From assembly GCA_021399445.1 (NCBI GenBank), contig JAJTUQ010000003.1:5580001-5644000 (forward strand): a stretch of DNA of 64,000 nt. Reading direction: 5' to 3'. This document shows positions 1-11,332 of this stretch, in pieces (position 1 is the first letter of the stretch; each line of letters opens with the position of its first letter). The notes below the pieces were generated by a model. It made no database searches. It had not been told where the DNA came from and was given only the letters and a program-made list of their open reading frames with translations. A program made the translations under genes and the position numbers. Source of the DNA: Xylogone sp. PMI_703 (Eukaryota > Ascomycota > Leotiomycetes).

Positions 1-2
1 CC

Positions 3-1958
3 ATCAACACTCGAAATCGCCAATCTCGATCTGACAGCGTGCGCAATGACGGGAGACCGCGCTCTGCGCAATATAGTGAGGATGAAGTTGCTGCTGCAGC
101 GGCCGCGGCTGCTGATGCTACGCCAAATCGACCCCCAATGAGTCGGCATAGCAGTTACGGACGCACTCCACGAACGCGACCAAGAGCAACCACTGGTTCG
201 GGTGGTGCAGGTGTAGGCGGGGATGCTGAGTTTACTGGCCGGAGACGAAGTCATTCTGATCCAACGCGCGCAGGATTGGCAAATATAATACGCGATTCTT
301 CCCAACGCAGGGCATCCAATCTACCAGATGTCCAGGAGTCACCTGGCTCACCACCACCCCTTCAAACACCAGGAGGCCTGGCCGTACCAGGCCAGGGTGA
401 TGATGGACAGCCCAAACGACGATCCAGCGTCATGTCCCTAGCCAATTCGATATTGCGTTTCCCCCAATTCTCCAATACTGAAGCTGCTGTGGCCGCTGTT
501 GAGGACCCCGATGAACAATACAATTCTGAAATGGTAGATGTACTGGATACTATAGGTAAGCATTCCCAATTTCTATGAGCTGGGTCATTTTGGCTAATAT
601 TTCCCCCAGACCCTGAAGTATCTACACTTGCCACCCTTACCAATGTTCAAAACTCTCTCTTTATTCCGGATCTAGGCCGATATATCAATCGTCGACCGAC
701 ATATACCATTTCTCAACCGCCGCCACCACCCGAACGCCCGTTACCGCCGATCCCGGCTGAAGACGAAGAAGCACCCGAGGAGCCCGCGCCAATTACCCGG
801 GCTGAGACGCGCGCGTCGTTGACTTCACGGCTTGGGGAAGAACACTATGCCGTTCTGCCTCATGGCGAGAAGCTTCAAGGATGGACCGCCGAGGAGATAG
901 CTGAAGTCGATGACCGAGTTCGACATATGCTGCACTCAAAGAAGGAGAAGTTTAAGAGGGGTTTCCGCGGATTCAAAGCATACGTGAGGAAACGTAGGTC
1001 CTATCATAGTTGCTTTTCTGTTCTTTGCTCATCCTCGCTAACACTTGTCATAGCTCTCGGGTTCTTCGTTACGGTTTATGCTACCCTCATTACTCTGTTT
1101 GGTCTCGCCTGGGTGCTCTTCCTTATCGGTTGGATAAACGTTGGCGGTCGAAAAGACTACATTGTCAACGTTATTGACAATGTTCTGGTTGCACTCTTCG
1201 CCATTATGGGTGATGGCTTGGCCCCATTCCGTGCAGTAGACACTTACCATATGATATATATCGCTCATTATCACCGTCTCTCCTGGCGTCTTCGTCGCGA
1301 AAATGCGCTTCCAGACCTACCAAACAAGAACGATCTTCCAACCGCTACCCCTTGTGATCCGGACATCGACCTTGATCCCGAATCGAAGACGCAAATGATG
1401 GGCAACTACTCAGTCCTGTCACCCAAACAACAAAAGCGACTCATCCACCACCAAAAGAAGTTCTCTAGATCCCATACCTTTTACAAACCTCACGAGACAG
1501 AAACACATTACGCCTTCTCGATCTCGCTTCTCATCGCCATTGTCGTGCTGCTTGACTGCCATTCTTGTCTCCAAATCGCCCTGGGAACCTGTACATGGGC
1601 CATCTCATATCATGTTCGTCCATTTGCTCTCACTACTGTTATCCTCTGTTGCAGTATCACGTGCAACATTACTGCTGGTGTCCTGATTTCCGTCGGTGAT
1701 CATAAGACTCGAAAGAAGGATGTTCTGGAGAGGATGTTCAGACAAGATCTGACAGCTGAAGCTATCAGGAAAGTGGAGAAGAAGAAGACTGCGGAAGAAT
1801 CGAAGAGAAATTCAATGAGCTTGGACAGGCTAGCTACTGGATCTACGGCGCAAGGATCACTCCGCAATGGCAACTCGCCATCAGATTCCAGTCCTGATTT
1901 TGCTCGAGGCTCAGTAAAGACTATTGCTGAAGAGGACTTTGCTCACGAAACGAAATGA
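3..1958 (+). CDS. DUF2985-type integral membrane protein (5' partial)
   Basis: Three exons: 3-555, 610-993 and 1054-1958. The introns are 54 bp and 60 bp, both GT-AG; the second is a multiple of three without a stop, so a naive translation reads through it. The frame is open to the left window edge, so the true start lies outside. The first about 200 residues are low complexity (alanine run, Ser/Arg-rich, then a Pro/Glu-rich linker). A conserved block follows, with the soluble motif LPHGEKLQGW, a hydrophobic hairpin after PLGFFVTVY, and a later hydrophobic pair near QIALGTCTWAISYH. The C-terminal tail is Lys/Ser-rich and looks cytosolic. I recognise the core as the fungal DUF2985 membrane family, whose function is unknown; the family name is from memory of its motifs. 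No neighbouring gene gives a functional clue. Confidence 0.8.
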
Positions 1959-2891
1959 TTTGAATAGGGATTGGGTAGTTATTTGGCTCAAAATGGGGAA
2001 GGACATTGAAGCTTTGCCATTAGTGAGCAGGGGAGTTTCCGGCGGTTTACTTACGGTATATTTTATTTTAACTTGAAGCATGATTCATGATACACCTTAT
2101 GCTGTATGATGCATATAATACTTTTGGCCTAGCCTAGCGAAAACTAGAAGCAAGCGTGGCGTTTTGACCGGCATTAGTTTTTCGTCGGAAAAGGGTGCTT
2201 GTTCTGTTGATAGCCATGTCGAGATCAGGGCTCTTTAAATGCTATTAATTGAAATACATTCACAGTACAGGCATTGGATTGCCATCGCAAATGTGACATT
2301 CCAAATTAGCATGAAATATGGCCACCGCATAGCAGCTTGAAGCTTAAGGTGGCCCTAAGCCAAGTGAAGAAGCGCATTGGTGAGAACTGAATTCAGCAGA
2401 GGTGACCGTTGTGCTTCCCCAAAAATTTGGTTGGTTGTAGGCTCACCTGGTGTGTGGTTAGGGCAGACTTTGTAGGTAAATGCGTCATCTTGTAGTTGTG
2501 AGTCTGGCGACGGACTGAGACGCAAAGGTGTTGTGTTTTTCTAGTTGCTAAGATCTCTGTAATAAGCTCCAAGACATCAAGATCTTTGGCTTCCCCTCGC
2601 ATTGAATGCTTGGGTACTAGACACCTTGCGCCACGCGAAGGCAGATCTCTTGCAAGGCTCCCTGCTCGAAGTTAGCCCGCAACAACCCAAAAGCCCTAGA
2701 GTTAGCATGACACCCAAAAAGGAGAGAGAACCTACCCCTTCGCTGGACCACTAACAAGTCAAGCAAAGGCTAGGCGACATGCTGCAACTGCCCTATGAAC
2801 CATGTGCAGACGAAGGGGTGGCCCTATGCACAACGTGCGGCATCACACACCTTGCCTGTGGCCCAGGATGTCCAGACAACAACAATGTTAG
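1959..2891. other. Intergenic region, no gene seen
   Basis: This is the 3' flank of the DUF2985 gene. Only short unsupported frames occur here. Between about 2600 and 2880 there is a C-rich stretch with no ATG-initiated frame of note. Nothing else was recognised. Confidence 0.5.
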
Positions 2892-3840
2892 CTAGCTACC
2901 CCCCCTAATCCATCTTCCTATCTCTGGGTAAATCGACACAAGGAGCCACCGATGTGTAATAGCCAGGCCGATAGTCGTCCGAAAAAGGAGATTATACAAA
3001 ACCGTCGATGTGGTCAAAAGAGTCGAAGTCGAAGTCGAAAGGAGGTGAAGAGAGGCAAAACACGGTGGATGACGAAAGACCTTTCCCAAGGGTTTTCTAA
3101 TGAGCGTAGCGTGTTCAATGAGTGACGATGGTCGGAGTGTCGGAGTGTAGTGAGCGTGGTTCCTGTCCATGGAAGAAGACCTTTGCCAAGGGTCTAACGA
3201 GCGTGGTAATTGAGTGTCGAAAAAGAGAGTGTCGTAAATGAGTGTGGTGTAATGAACGTGGGGTAATGAGTGTGGAAGTTTAACGACCGTTTGCCAGACA
3301 GTCTGTATTTAGAGACCACTTGCCAGGCAGTCTTAAAGAGCGTCGTGTAAAGAACGGTCATGCAAAGAAGCATGCGGTAGCGAGCGTGAGTAATGAGTGT
3401 GGAAGTTTATAGACCGCTTGCCAGGCAGTCTTTCAAGAGAGTGTGAGTTTATAGACCTTGCCCAAGAGTCTGGTAATGAACGTGGTGTAATGAACGTGTT
3501 GGATATGGTCCAGGTAAGGAGCGTGGTGGATATCATCCAAATGGTACACCTTGCCGAAGGGTGCCCATAGAGTAGTGACAGTGCGGAAAGACCAAGAATG
3601 AGTGATTGGTGCTAACCGAAGATGAGAGAAGAGTAGTGACAGAGAGGTAGCGCCAAGAATGAGTGATTGGTGCTAGCCAGAAGCGAGTGACGAGAGAATG
3701 GCCGAAAGAGAGAGAAAGAACTGGCCAGAAAAGAGTGACAAGAGTTGGTTGAGAAATGATCGAAATGAAATGAGAGTGATGTTGACCAAGAAGACTCTTG
3801 CCAAAGGAATCCATAACGAGTGTATGGTCGCGAGAGAATG
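2892..3840. repeat. Degenerate array of short hairpin-like repeats
   Basis: A core of the form AGACC-TTGCCARG-GGTCT, or with GCAGTCT as right arm, recurs about eight times: near 3076, 3175, 3283, 3311, 3409, 3451, 3543 and 3787. Most copies are followed by a spacer related to TAATGAGCGTGG, which also occurs alone many times. The two arms of the core are partly self-complementary, so each copy could form a small stem. The stretch has no credible ORF; long frames on the minus strand come from the low stop density of the repeats. It lies downstream (3') of the unknown minus-strand gene that ends at 4387. Origin unknown; a decayed minisatellite or an old tandem array is the simplest reading. Confidence 0.6.
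3571..3684. repeat. Tandem pair, about 62-bp period
   Basis: Positions 3571-3622 and 3633-3684 share GAGTAGTGACAG at the left and AGAATGAGTGATTGGTGCTA at the right, with a period of 62 bp. The pair sits inside the larger degenerate array and is its best-preserved duplication. Confidence 0.7.
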
Positions 3841-4298
3841 AAACCAGAATCCAAAATCCAAAAAGCAGAATCCAAAAATAAAAATAAAAAAAAAATAAAA
3901 ATAAAAAAAAAAAAACATTCAAAAATCCAAAACAAAAACAAAAACCACAACCAGTCCCCTACACTTACAACCCCTAGACAACAAACCACAACCTCCACCC
4001 CCCACCCTCTAAACCTCCATACATGAATAAAACAAAACAAGACAAAGGAAAGAAAAAGACAGCTACTTACACAGAAAAAGCAAAACAGAAAAGCAAAAGC
4101 CACCAACTACTTACATGTAAAAAGCAAAGCAAAAAAAACAAAAAAGCACAACTACTTACATGAATAAAAGACCTACAAGATTGCAATCGCCGGAAACAAC
4201 GCAAACAATGCAATGCTAACCAAGCGAGTGGTAGCTAGTCACGAGCTAGCAGTCCAAAACGAGCGTAAGCTAGTCACGGGCTAGCATTCCCAAACGAG
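3841..4298. repeat. A-rich low-complexity tract with short repeats
   Basis: Positions 3860-3920 are nearly pure A with scattered T and C. The motif ACTACTTACA or CTACTTACA recurs near 4062, 4106 and 4151; on the minus strand it reads TGTAAGTAG, the same sequence as the 5' splice sites of the adjacent minus-strand gene. Two copies of the imperfect palindrome GCTAGTCACGRGCTAGC lie at 4234-4250 and 4269-4285. No gene is supported. Confidence 0.6.
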
Positions 4299-4386
4299 TG
4301 TGTTCAAACGAGTGGCTGAAGAAGGACCCTATGTGCGCCGAACTGACGAGATAAGAGCGGTAATGACTGACATAGATGTTGGACAT

Positions 4387-6306
4387 CTAGAAGAACTCGC
4401 AGTCGGGCTCGGAAAGAAGAGCCTCTTCGTATTCACGACAGGCCTGGCACCTGACTTGAACCGGGTCGTCCCCGCAAGTGGGGTGGCCGCCCACATTGGC
4501 AAGGTCACGGCACTCCTGGCAGAGCGTATCAAGAACCTGGCTGGTTCTCGATGGCTCTGGGTGGTGTGGAGGTCGGCGCCACTCCATATCAATCCCGAAG
4601 CGGACCCTTCGGTGATACACCACGCGGCCGGAGAATGATCCGTTCCGAAGAACGTAACATTCAGCCGGCATAACTGTCGTTGGGGCGTCGACAGTTGAAT
4701 AAGCCCTGATCTCATGGACGTTGTACCCAGGGATGAGATCGTGATACTTCCAGGCGACCTTCTTGTAGCGGCGGGTCGTGGTATCACGGAGGCAGGACTT
4801 AAGCTTGGCTGGAGTGCCTAAAACGAGGGACTGAAGCTGGTGCGTCACTTTGGCGAGATCGGCTTGACCAGCTTCCTTTGCAACTTCCGAAGAAACTTGG
4901 CGGGTTTTTCGAGAAGTTATGACGGCACGGCGAGTGGGCCCTGGTGCACCCGTTCCCGCACGTGCCTGCTGAATCTAATATAATGTCAGTATGTATTCCT
5001 AGCGCGTCAAGATAGGTGTAGTGAAGTAGTGAAGTAGTGAAGTATGTGTGAAAAGAGGACGAGGATGAGTAGGGTTGATGTGAATGTGTATGATGTATGA
5101 GGAAGGGTATGGATGAGGAAGGGTATGGATGAGGAAGGGTATGGATGAGGAAGGGTATGGATGAGGAAGGGTATGGATGAGGAAGGGTATGGATGATGGA
5201 TGAGGGAGTGTATGTGATGTGAGTCTAGTGTGAGCATGGGTAGGCGGGTAAGGCTGAAGCGATGACGCAAAAGGACTAGTGCGAGTGCCCGTGCTCGCGG
5301 TCGCGACCCAGGATGTCAACAAACCAATGAAGAAAGCACAAAATGAAGAAGGAGGAAGAGAAGATGAAATGAAGGAAAACTATGACTTACCCGCTCAACG
5401 TGTGCGTCCAAGGACCGCGAGACACGTGAGTTGATGGCCTTTGGCGGAGGTACCATCTTGGATTCAGGCGATTTGGGCCTCTTTGGCAGAAAGGCCGGGT
5501 ATGAAGCAGAGGCTTCACGGACTGCGCGCAGCTGTAGCTCGGATGGGCTGGTTAGTAATCTTCGACAGCGATGAATGATTATGGCGAAGAAGGATAGTCA
5601 TAGTGAAGGATGATAGTGAAGGATGATAGTGAAGGATGATAGTGAAGGATGATAGTGAAGGATGATAGTGAAGGATGATAGTGAAGGATGATAGTGAAGG
5701 ATGATAGTGAAGGATGATAGTGAAGGATGATAGTGAAGGATGATAGTGAAGGATGATAGTGAAGGATGATAGTGAAGGATGATAGTGAAGGATGATGGAT
5801 GGTAGTGATGATGAAGTATGATGATGGGAATAGGGACGAGGAAGGGGAAGACTTACCCGATCAACATGCTTCTGGATTGAGTCGCGCGCTTTGGACATAA
5901 ACGCGGAGACCGAAGGAGCGTCGGAGCTACTCGAGCTCGTTGAAGAGGAAGAGACTGACCGCGAACTGAAGGTGCGGGACCCTGTGGATGACGATGAAGT
6001 CGATCGCGTTTTGTAGGAGCGAAGCCCTGTGAAGTCAGCCGAGGAGCCGACTGCTGGCTGTGGAAGGAGTGGCCGCGAAGTGTAGGTGCGGCGCCCTGTG
6101 GAGGTGGTAGTGGTCGCTGGGATGGCGACAGTTGGAGGTGATGGTGATCGCGATTTGTAGGTGCGAAGCCCTCTGGTAGCCACCGATGGGAGGTCGGATG
6201 GCTGTGGAATTCTCGAGGCGCGAGAAGAAGTTGACAGTTGAGACCGACGAAGACTGGCTAGGCCTCCGAAGGCTCGGGCGGAATTGTGCGTTGTACAAGA
6301 AGACAT
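4387..6306 (-). CDS. Unrecognised Ser/Arg-repeat protein with C-terminal CxxC pairs
   Basis: Minus-strand gene with three exons: 6306-5857 (150 codons), 5531-5391 (47 codons) and 4974-4387 (195 codons plus TAG), giving 392 aa. Both introns are phase 0 with GTAAGT donors and YAG acceptors, and they are long for this genome (325 and 416 bp) because each contains a perfect minisatellite. Exon 1 encodes four degenerate units of the type G-x-R-[TS]-[YF]-x-[ST]-R at about residues 46-53, 71-78, 94-101 and 109-116, then a polyserine stretch. Exons 1 and 2 end in similar residues (KHVDR and AHVER) and similar DNA before the donor. Exon 3 ends with LCQEC and RCQAC, a possible zinc-binding double CxxC knuckle, shortly before the stop. 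I do not recognise the family. The start is the ATG that opens MSSCTT; an upstream in-frame ATG would add 38 hydrophobic residues and is less likely. Confidence 0.65.
5101..5196. repeat. Minisatellite, 6 x 16 bp, in intron 2
   Basis: Six perfect copies of GGAAGGGTATGGATGA on the plus strand. They lie wholly inside the second intron of the gene at 4387-6306. A shorter 8-bp repeat (AGTAGTGA, about 3.5 copies) lies in the same intron near 5017-5045. Confidence 0.95.
5609..5790. repeat. Minisatellite, 14 x 13 bp, in intron 1
   Basis: Fourteen perfect head-to-tail copies of GATGATAGTGAAG (182 bp) on the plus strand, inside the first intron of the gene at 4387-6306. Because 13 is not a multiple of three and the unit lacks stops on the minus strand, translation through the intron gives an artificial 13-residue repeat. 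That is an artefact, not protein. Confidence 0.95.
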
Positions 6307-7764
6307 TGCAGCAAGACAAAGAGAGAAGAAGAGGAGGGGAGGGAGGAGGCTTAAATAAACGTTGGAGGAGCTAGCATCACTCAGATCACTCACTAGGAGA
6401 GAGCAGAACCAAACTTTCATCGCAGTGATCGCAGGACTTCATTGGATCCTGTGGAATGGAAAATGCTCAAATTTGCCTGATTCGTCGATCAGCTAGCTCA
6501 GTGATCTCTGATCTCTGATTCTGTGAGCTGGGATGCAGTTGCTCCTTCCTGAGAAGAAGAATCCTGTGTTGCTGCCTTGGGGGGATGGGTGGATGAGCCA
6601 TGGTTGACGTCGGAATCTTTCTCCTACGACATCCGCGGCCCTACGTGCATTTGGGGGAAAATATGCGCAGAGCAAACGTAGCAAAATACTGAGCCCGAAG
6701 GGAGAAGGATGGGTGTATTGATTCTCGAAAACTGGGCTGTCCACGAAAGGCCAATGAAAGAGAGCTGAAGATCTGTCATTAGGAAATAAATAGGTATCAA
6801 CAGGATAAGTCCAGGAATCTGGCACTGAGTAGACATAGACATAGTCACATAGAAGAAATTTACATGATACTGCATTGTGCATTATGGAGAAAGTGGGTTG
6901 GGCAATTAATTGTGCCGCGAGAGTGAATATATTTTCCACCCGAGAAAAAAAATATTCAATGAGAGAAAATAATAATGAAACGGACATAATAAAAATGGGT
7001 TCAAGAAATCTATGGCCAAGAACTACGAAAGAAGAGAGCCCAATCCCAATCAATTGCGCTCTCTGTTCAACAAACCCTTGAGCTCCATGCTTCTCTGCTA
7101 TCCATCCCCATTCCTCGATGCATCCCCAGCCTAAATCAGCCCCTCGACACCCCGAGAGCAGCGCAGCGCACCTGCGGAGGAAGGAGGTGACGTTGAAGTA
7201 AACAATGGCAGCTGCAGAGCCCCAGGGTGCACGTGCCAGCGCCAGACCCTTAGTACCAGGAAACTAACTTGGGGCCGAATTCCAGGCACCAGGGGCTAGC
7301 CAATCGGGATGTTTGGGCAGGGTGATCACTAATTGTTGACACCCCGGCAACAGGCACAGAGACAGAGGGATACCAGCTAAAAACATGGTTCTCACGCGTA
7401 GGACACCTTGTTGGCCTGCAAGGGACTGAGATCCTCGAAGGAGTGGTTGGCTAGTGGTTGGAACCACTGGATGTCCAAATCTGGAGATTCAACACGAGGA
7501 CCAGGTCAATAGAGCTGTGCGGCTCCGCTGCAGAGGTGTGTCTTCTCTTCTCTTCTTCGCTTTTCTTGGTTGATGTTTGCTATGCGCATTTGCCCAGCTG
7601 GGCATGGTCAGGCGTGGGTATCGCGAAGGCACTGCAACCGGGCAACGAATAGTGAACCATGGTTTTTGTATCCTTTCTGTGAGGTGCTTTGTGCTCTACT
7701 CTGCGAGCTGAGAAGTTGGCGTTGTGAATCATAGTATTTCCGTGGTTTGTCGGGATGTGGTATC
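6307..7764. other. Intergenic region, upstream of the 4387-6306 gene
   Basis: Contains the presumed promoter of the minus-strand repeat gene. A minus-strand frame at 6493-7053 is open but has no recognisable domain or codon signature. Short plus-strand frames around 7458-7650 look partly gene-like but lack an ATG. Nothing firm. Confidence 0.4.
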
Positions 7765-8058
7765 ATGCTCGAAAAGTGGTCATTTGACGTTAACGTCCTC
7801 CAGCTGTGGATCCTTGGTAGTGCACCTTCCTCTGGACTCTCTGCCCAGTGGGCACCACTGGGATTAGATGGCTGTGCTGTAGATCGAGAAGTTTGCTTGA
7901 CAAGAAGTTGGAAGGGAGAGCTCGTGTTGAGGAGCCTGAGGCTTAAAACGTTGACAGAAGATGATTTGGATTTGGGTCTGGATTCGGAGGTCAAGGGACT
8001 ACTAGCAGATCCTATTTTGAAGAAACATACTACAAGTACGCCTGGAATTATTATGTGA
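7765..8058 (+). CDS. Possible small hypothetical protein or terminal exon
   Basis: An ATG-initiated frame of 97 residues containing the clusters SAQWAPLGLDG and TEDDLDLGL, which look more protein-like than random translation. The frame stays open upstream of the ATG and could be the last exon of a longer gene, but I could not build convincing upstream exons. The opposite strand is also open here without an ATG, which weakens the call. No domain recognised. Confidence 0.25.
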   Translation: MLEKWSFDVNVLQLWILGSAPSSGLSAQWAPLGLDGCAVDREVCLTRSWKGELVLRSLRLKTLTEDDLDLGLDSEVKGLLADPILKKHTTSTPGIIM

Positions 8059-8162
8059 TTGAAGATGCTATATTATGTCTGCTGTCAAGTATAGGGCATT
8101 CATTCTGCCGCTAAGGCACGCTTGGTCGCTATCACGATTCTGGTCCTATGACCTTGTTGCGC

Positions 8163-8243
8163 CTAGGGCTCCTAACGGATTGCCGAATTTGTTCGAACTC
8201 GGTGGTATCCGCGGATTCGAACAAATTCGTTAGGAGCCCCTAG
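8163..8243. repeat. Near-perfect long inverted repeat (hairpin)
   Basis: The right arm at 8216-8243 (TTCGAACAAATTCGTTAGGAGCCCCTAG) is the reverse complement of the left arm at 8163-8197, except for about 8 inserted bases and one G in the left arm. The loop is about 18 bases. It lies between the possible small ORF and the 3' end of the cyclase gene. It may be a MITE remnant or a strong stem in a 3' region. No coding frame. Confidence 0.8.
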
Positions 8244-8407
8244 TCACGCTAATACTTGCCAATACTTACGAAGGTCTCTCACAGATGTTTGATAGCAAAC
8301 ACACAATAGAAAAGTATATTCAATGATGTGTACATGTCACAAAGTAGGCTACGATAAGAGCATAACGTAATCAATCATTGGACTTTTGAAACCGAGTTGA
8401 ACAAAAA

Positions 8408-9765
8408 CTAGAAGATTGCCGTGGCATTTCCATGACTAGCTACACCGGCAGGACAATTATCCGGTGAGCTGGTGACGAAGAAGGTCCATCGGTTCTTCTG
8501 TTTACAGGTTGCAGCCAACTTCTCGAGATTGAATAATTCACCAAGGGGCATCCCTATTTTTTAATATAGTCAGTAAACTGAAGTAGATTGTAAGAAAGAA
8601 AATAGAGAATCTAAAAAAAAGAGCAGATCTCACCCCATAGAGCCAAAATATACTCGTGCAACATATACTCCTCCTGAGTAGGCCATGCCTCGAAGGACGG
8701 TGCATCCCCTGCCACGGTCGCGAAATAGCAATCATGCAACCAGTCTATCATCGCCTCTTCCTGCTTAAGACCTGCCCACCGCTGACCATCATCCTTCCCA
8801 TGCCGGTGTTCCCTCAAGGCACCCGCAGCTCGTGCCTCGGGTGATTTCGAATGATAAGTCTCCGTGAAGCCCGACCGGACGAAGAGCATGTCTCCGATGC
8901 GGATATCTCCGCCCTGAGATGCGGGTCTAATGTCGATGCCTTGGTATTTCCCAGCCTTGACGAGCTCTTCGTAAGAGATCGTATAGTACTCCCACGGATC
9001 TAGAGAGAATTAGTGCCTCCCAAAACATAGCATGCGTTGTAGATTGAAGACAGAAGAGAGCTCACCGTATTGGATTCCATGTGCTTTCGCATAACTCCAG
9101 TAGTCAATCAATACTCCGCGTCCGGCAATGCCGTGCTCCGCCCAGTAGTGAACCCCATTTTTGTCATTTCTATTTGGCCCCTCAATATCCTCTCCCTTGA
9201 CACCATTGTAGAATGTTGCCGTTGGAATATGGGCGATATGGCGAAATCCATCCCATTGGGTCCCCGACTGGGTATTGCAGTCGTACTCATCGTCGTAGGC
9301 ATATCCCGGGGTCAGTGGCTTGATTGTGTGTTTGAACTGGGGACGTGCAAATGCCGGAGTCTCGGGAACGTTGAGGGGGAGATTGAGTGGTACGATCTCT
9401 CCGGTTTGGATTTCCTTTGAGGCAGCTGTCACTCGGGTTGGGGTGAGGAGGTTGATTCTCCCAAGCTAGCATGGCATAGGTCAGAGCGAATGCCCTAGTA
9501 GTACGTGGAAGAAATGGACAATGGGAACTCACATAGTCGTCTTCTCCCCAAACCCAACATCTGGAGTTTGTCAGTAAAGCCGTCTTTCGTCTTGCTATGA
9601 CTGAGATACTTACGCTCCTTCAGGTGCTCCTTCTCGTCTCGGGACATTCTTCCGGGTTGGAAACTTGGTGGAATTAGGATCAAACGGCAGAGTCGTAGCT
9701 GTTTTGTTCCCTGTCAGGAAGTCGGTGACCTGGGTGAGGCGAGTATTAGCTTTGGACGACGACAT
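8408..9765 (-). CDS. Cyclase-family protein (PF04199-like metal-dependent hydrolase)
   Basis: Five exons on the minus strand: 9765-9614, 9560-9533, 9465-9066, 8999-8634 and 8553-8408, total 363 aa, all introns GT-AG and phase-consistent. The N-terminal part reads through CWVWGEDDY and LGRINLLTP, the typical opening of fungal putative cyclases. The metal-site region is SGTQWDGFRH, matching the family's H/S-x-G-T-[HQ]-x-D-x-x-x-H signature. Later blocks GRGVLIDYW, GDMLFVRSGF and a C-terminal VTSSPDNCPAGV-type segment agree with the family. Relatives include kynurenine formamidase, but the fungal subgroup has no settled substrate. No signal peptide, so probably cytosolic. Exon 2 is only 28 nt, which gene finders may miss. 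Neighbours give no pathway clue. Confidence 0.88.
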
Positions 9766-11332
9766 TGTTGCGGTTCGCGTGAGACTTCTGTCCGGTAATT
9801 GAGATCAGGAAGTGTAAGACGGGATCAGAACGGCCGGAATGTCCCCTCACCCTTCTTTATGGTGTGACCTCCGAGCAATGGGCTGCTAAAAACAGCACGA
9901 TTCGCATTGGCCTACGCATCGTGGATGCCCGTTCCCCGCACCTGTATCATGATTATTTGTTACATCGCCCAGCGGGGCTTTGCCGCGGCCGAGGTGTTGC
10001 GGAAGCGACAATTGATGTCATGGGTGTTAAGTCAGTGCCGTGGGCGGGATGTAGCAATTGTTGATCGTCGGGCTCTAGTTGATTTCCATATCTTAATATG
10101 TACCGATATCTTTTATATATATTAAAAGAAAGGTATACGCTGCTGCAAGTACTCGGAGTTCTCAACTGACATCCCTCACGTCCACATCCCGGACAGAGTG
10201 AGATCGATCTCCTCCCTGGGCACGGGTCATCGCGGGTGCACGGACCAGGTACCACTTTCAAACGGCACTTCGGGATACGAATCCGGAGAAATCGCCGAGG
10301 GCTCTACGCTCTGTTGTTGAGGGCTAGGATTACAGAGCACATAATGCCTTCCTTACCGCAGAATGTTTATTTGTGGAAAGGTAGGCTGTAGGATGACTAT
10401 CTGGTGTAATTAGTTGAGAATTCCTACGTGCAGTACAAATATTTATCTGCAGAATATTTTGATTTTCAGAATATTTTTCGTGCAGGGGAAATTTTATGAT
10501 AAAAGGACCATTCACACTTTAACTTGACAACTTCTGCTTCAAACTCTTGAGTGCACAAATAAGATAGGACTATATCATCTTAGCTATCCAGTGTTTTGCA
10601 GTTTATAGCTCAGAAAGACGAAAGCTTAATATCCAGTGCTATCAATTCCGGCTGCTATGATTAATCTACGAACTGGAATATTGTTTGATGAATCAGTGAA
10701 CAAGGCCCCAGTTGGCAAATCAGATCCAACGCAAATCAGTTATTCTTCACGAACTTCAAATACGAGACTGTGAATTTCTTGGTGGCATCAGACAGTACTC
10801 TAGTAATTTCTAGCTGTACGGAATGTAGAGCTTTACATATGCTGAAAAATAGATGGGAGCGATTTTTGTTTTCCATTTTTATATTGCAAACTCTATTAGA
10901 AACCCCTCTTCAAGACTTTCCTAGGGACCATTACGATTACTTTGAAATGACATCTATCTAGACGAGATAGAGCGAACGTATCAACAATTGCTGTCGTCTT
11001 TTAATTTCCATGTCCTCGTACCTGTTGTTAGACACAACGACCAGTTCCTTCCTAGGCCCCGGGCTAGGCATCAGTCTTTGGAAACTGCACGCGATTTGAA
11101 AGACCAGTTTTTGAATCAGCAAGCAACACAAGTACACACATACACTAGCAGTTTCGACCTTGCATTCGACTGATAATCATAATCTCTTCTAGCCTTCAGC
11201 GCGAAACTCAACAGTCATACCAAATTTCCAAGTCTCCGCCGTCCAGTACAACCTTGTCTTGGAGAATTAATTACGCGTCTCTTACTACGCGTATCTACAT
11301 TCACGCTCCACGAATCTCTCTGTCGTCGGTGC
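9766..11332. other. Intergenic region, no gene seen
   Basis: Includes the presumed promoter of the cyclase gene. Short frames at 9864-10125, 10330-10515 and 10770-11173 show no domain, no splice-supported extension and no protein-like composition. The stretch is moderately AT-rich. Confidence 0.5.

Noticed and set aside
3533..4106. Very hydrophobic minus-strand ORFs (Phe/Leu-rich) suggesting a membrane protein
   Set aside because: They arise from translating the A-rich tract and degenerate repeats; several frames are equally open and no start or intron logic fits.
4999..5322. Pro/His/Ser-rich minus-strand repeat ORF
   Set aside because: It is the second intron of the same gene, read through its 16-bp minisatellite.
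5515..6306. Long minus-strand frame ending in a 13-residue tandem repeat, suggesting a repeat protein
   Set aside because: The repeat is the translated 13-bp minisatellite of intron 1; a clear GTAAGT donor at 5856-5851 ends the exon before it.
6493..7053. Minus-strand ORF of 186 codons
   Set aside because: No domain, no start context, and it overlaps the promoter of the 4387-6306 gene; other frames are also open.
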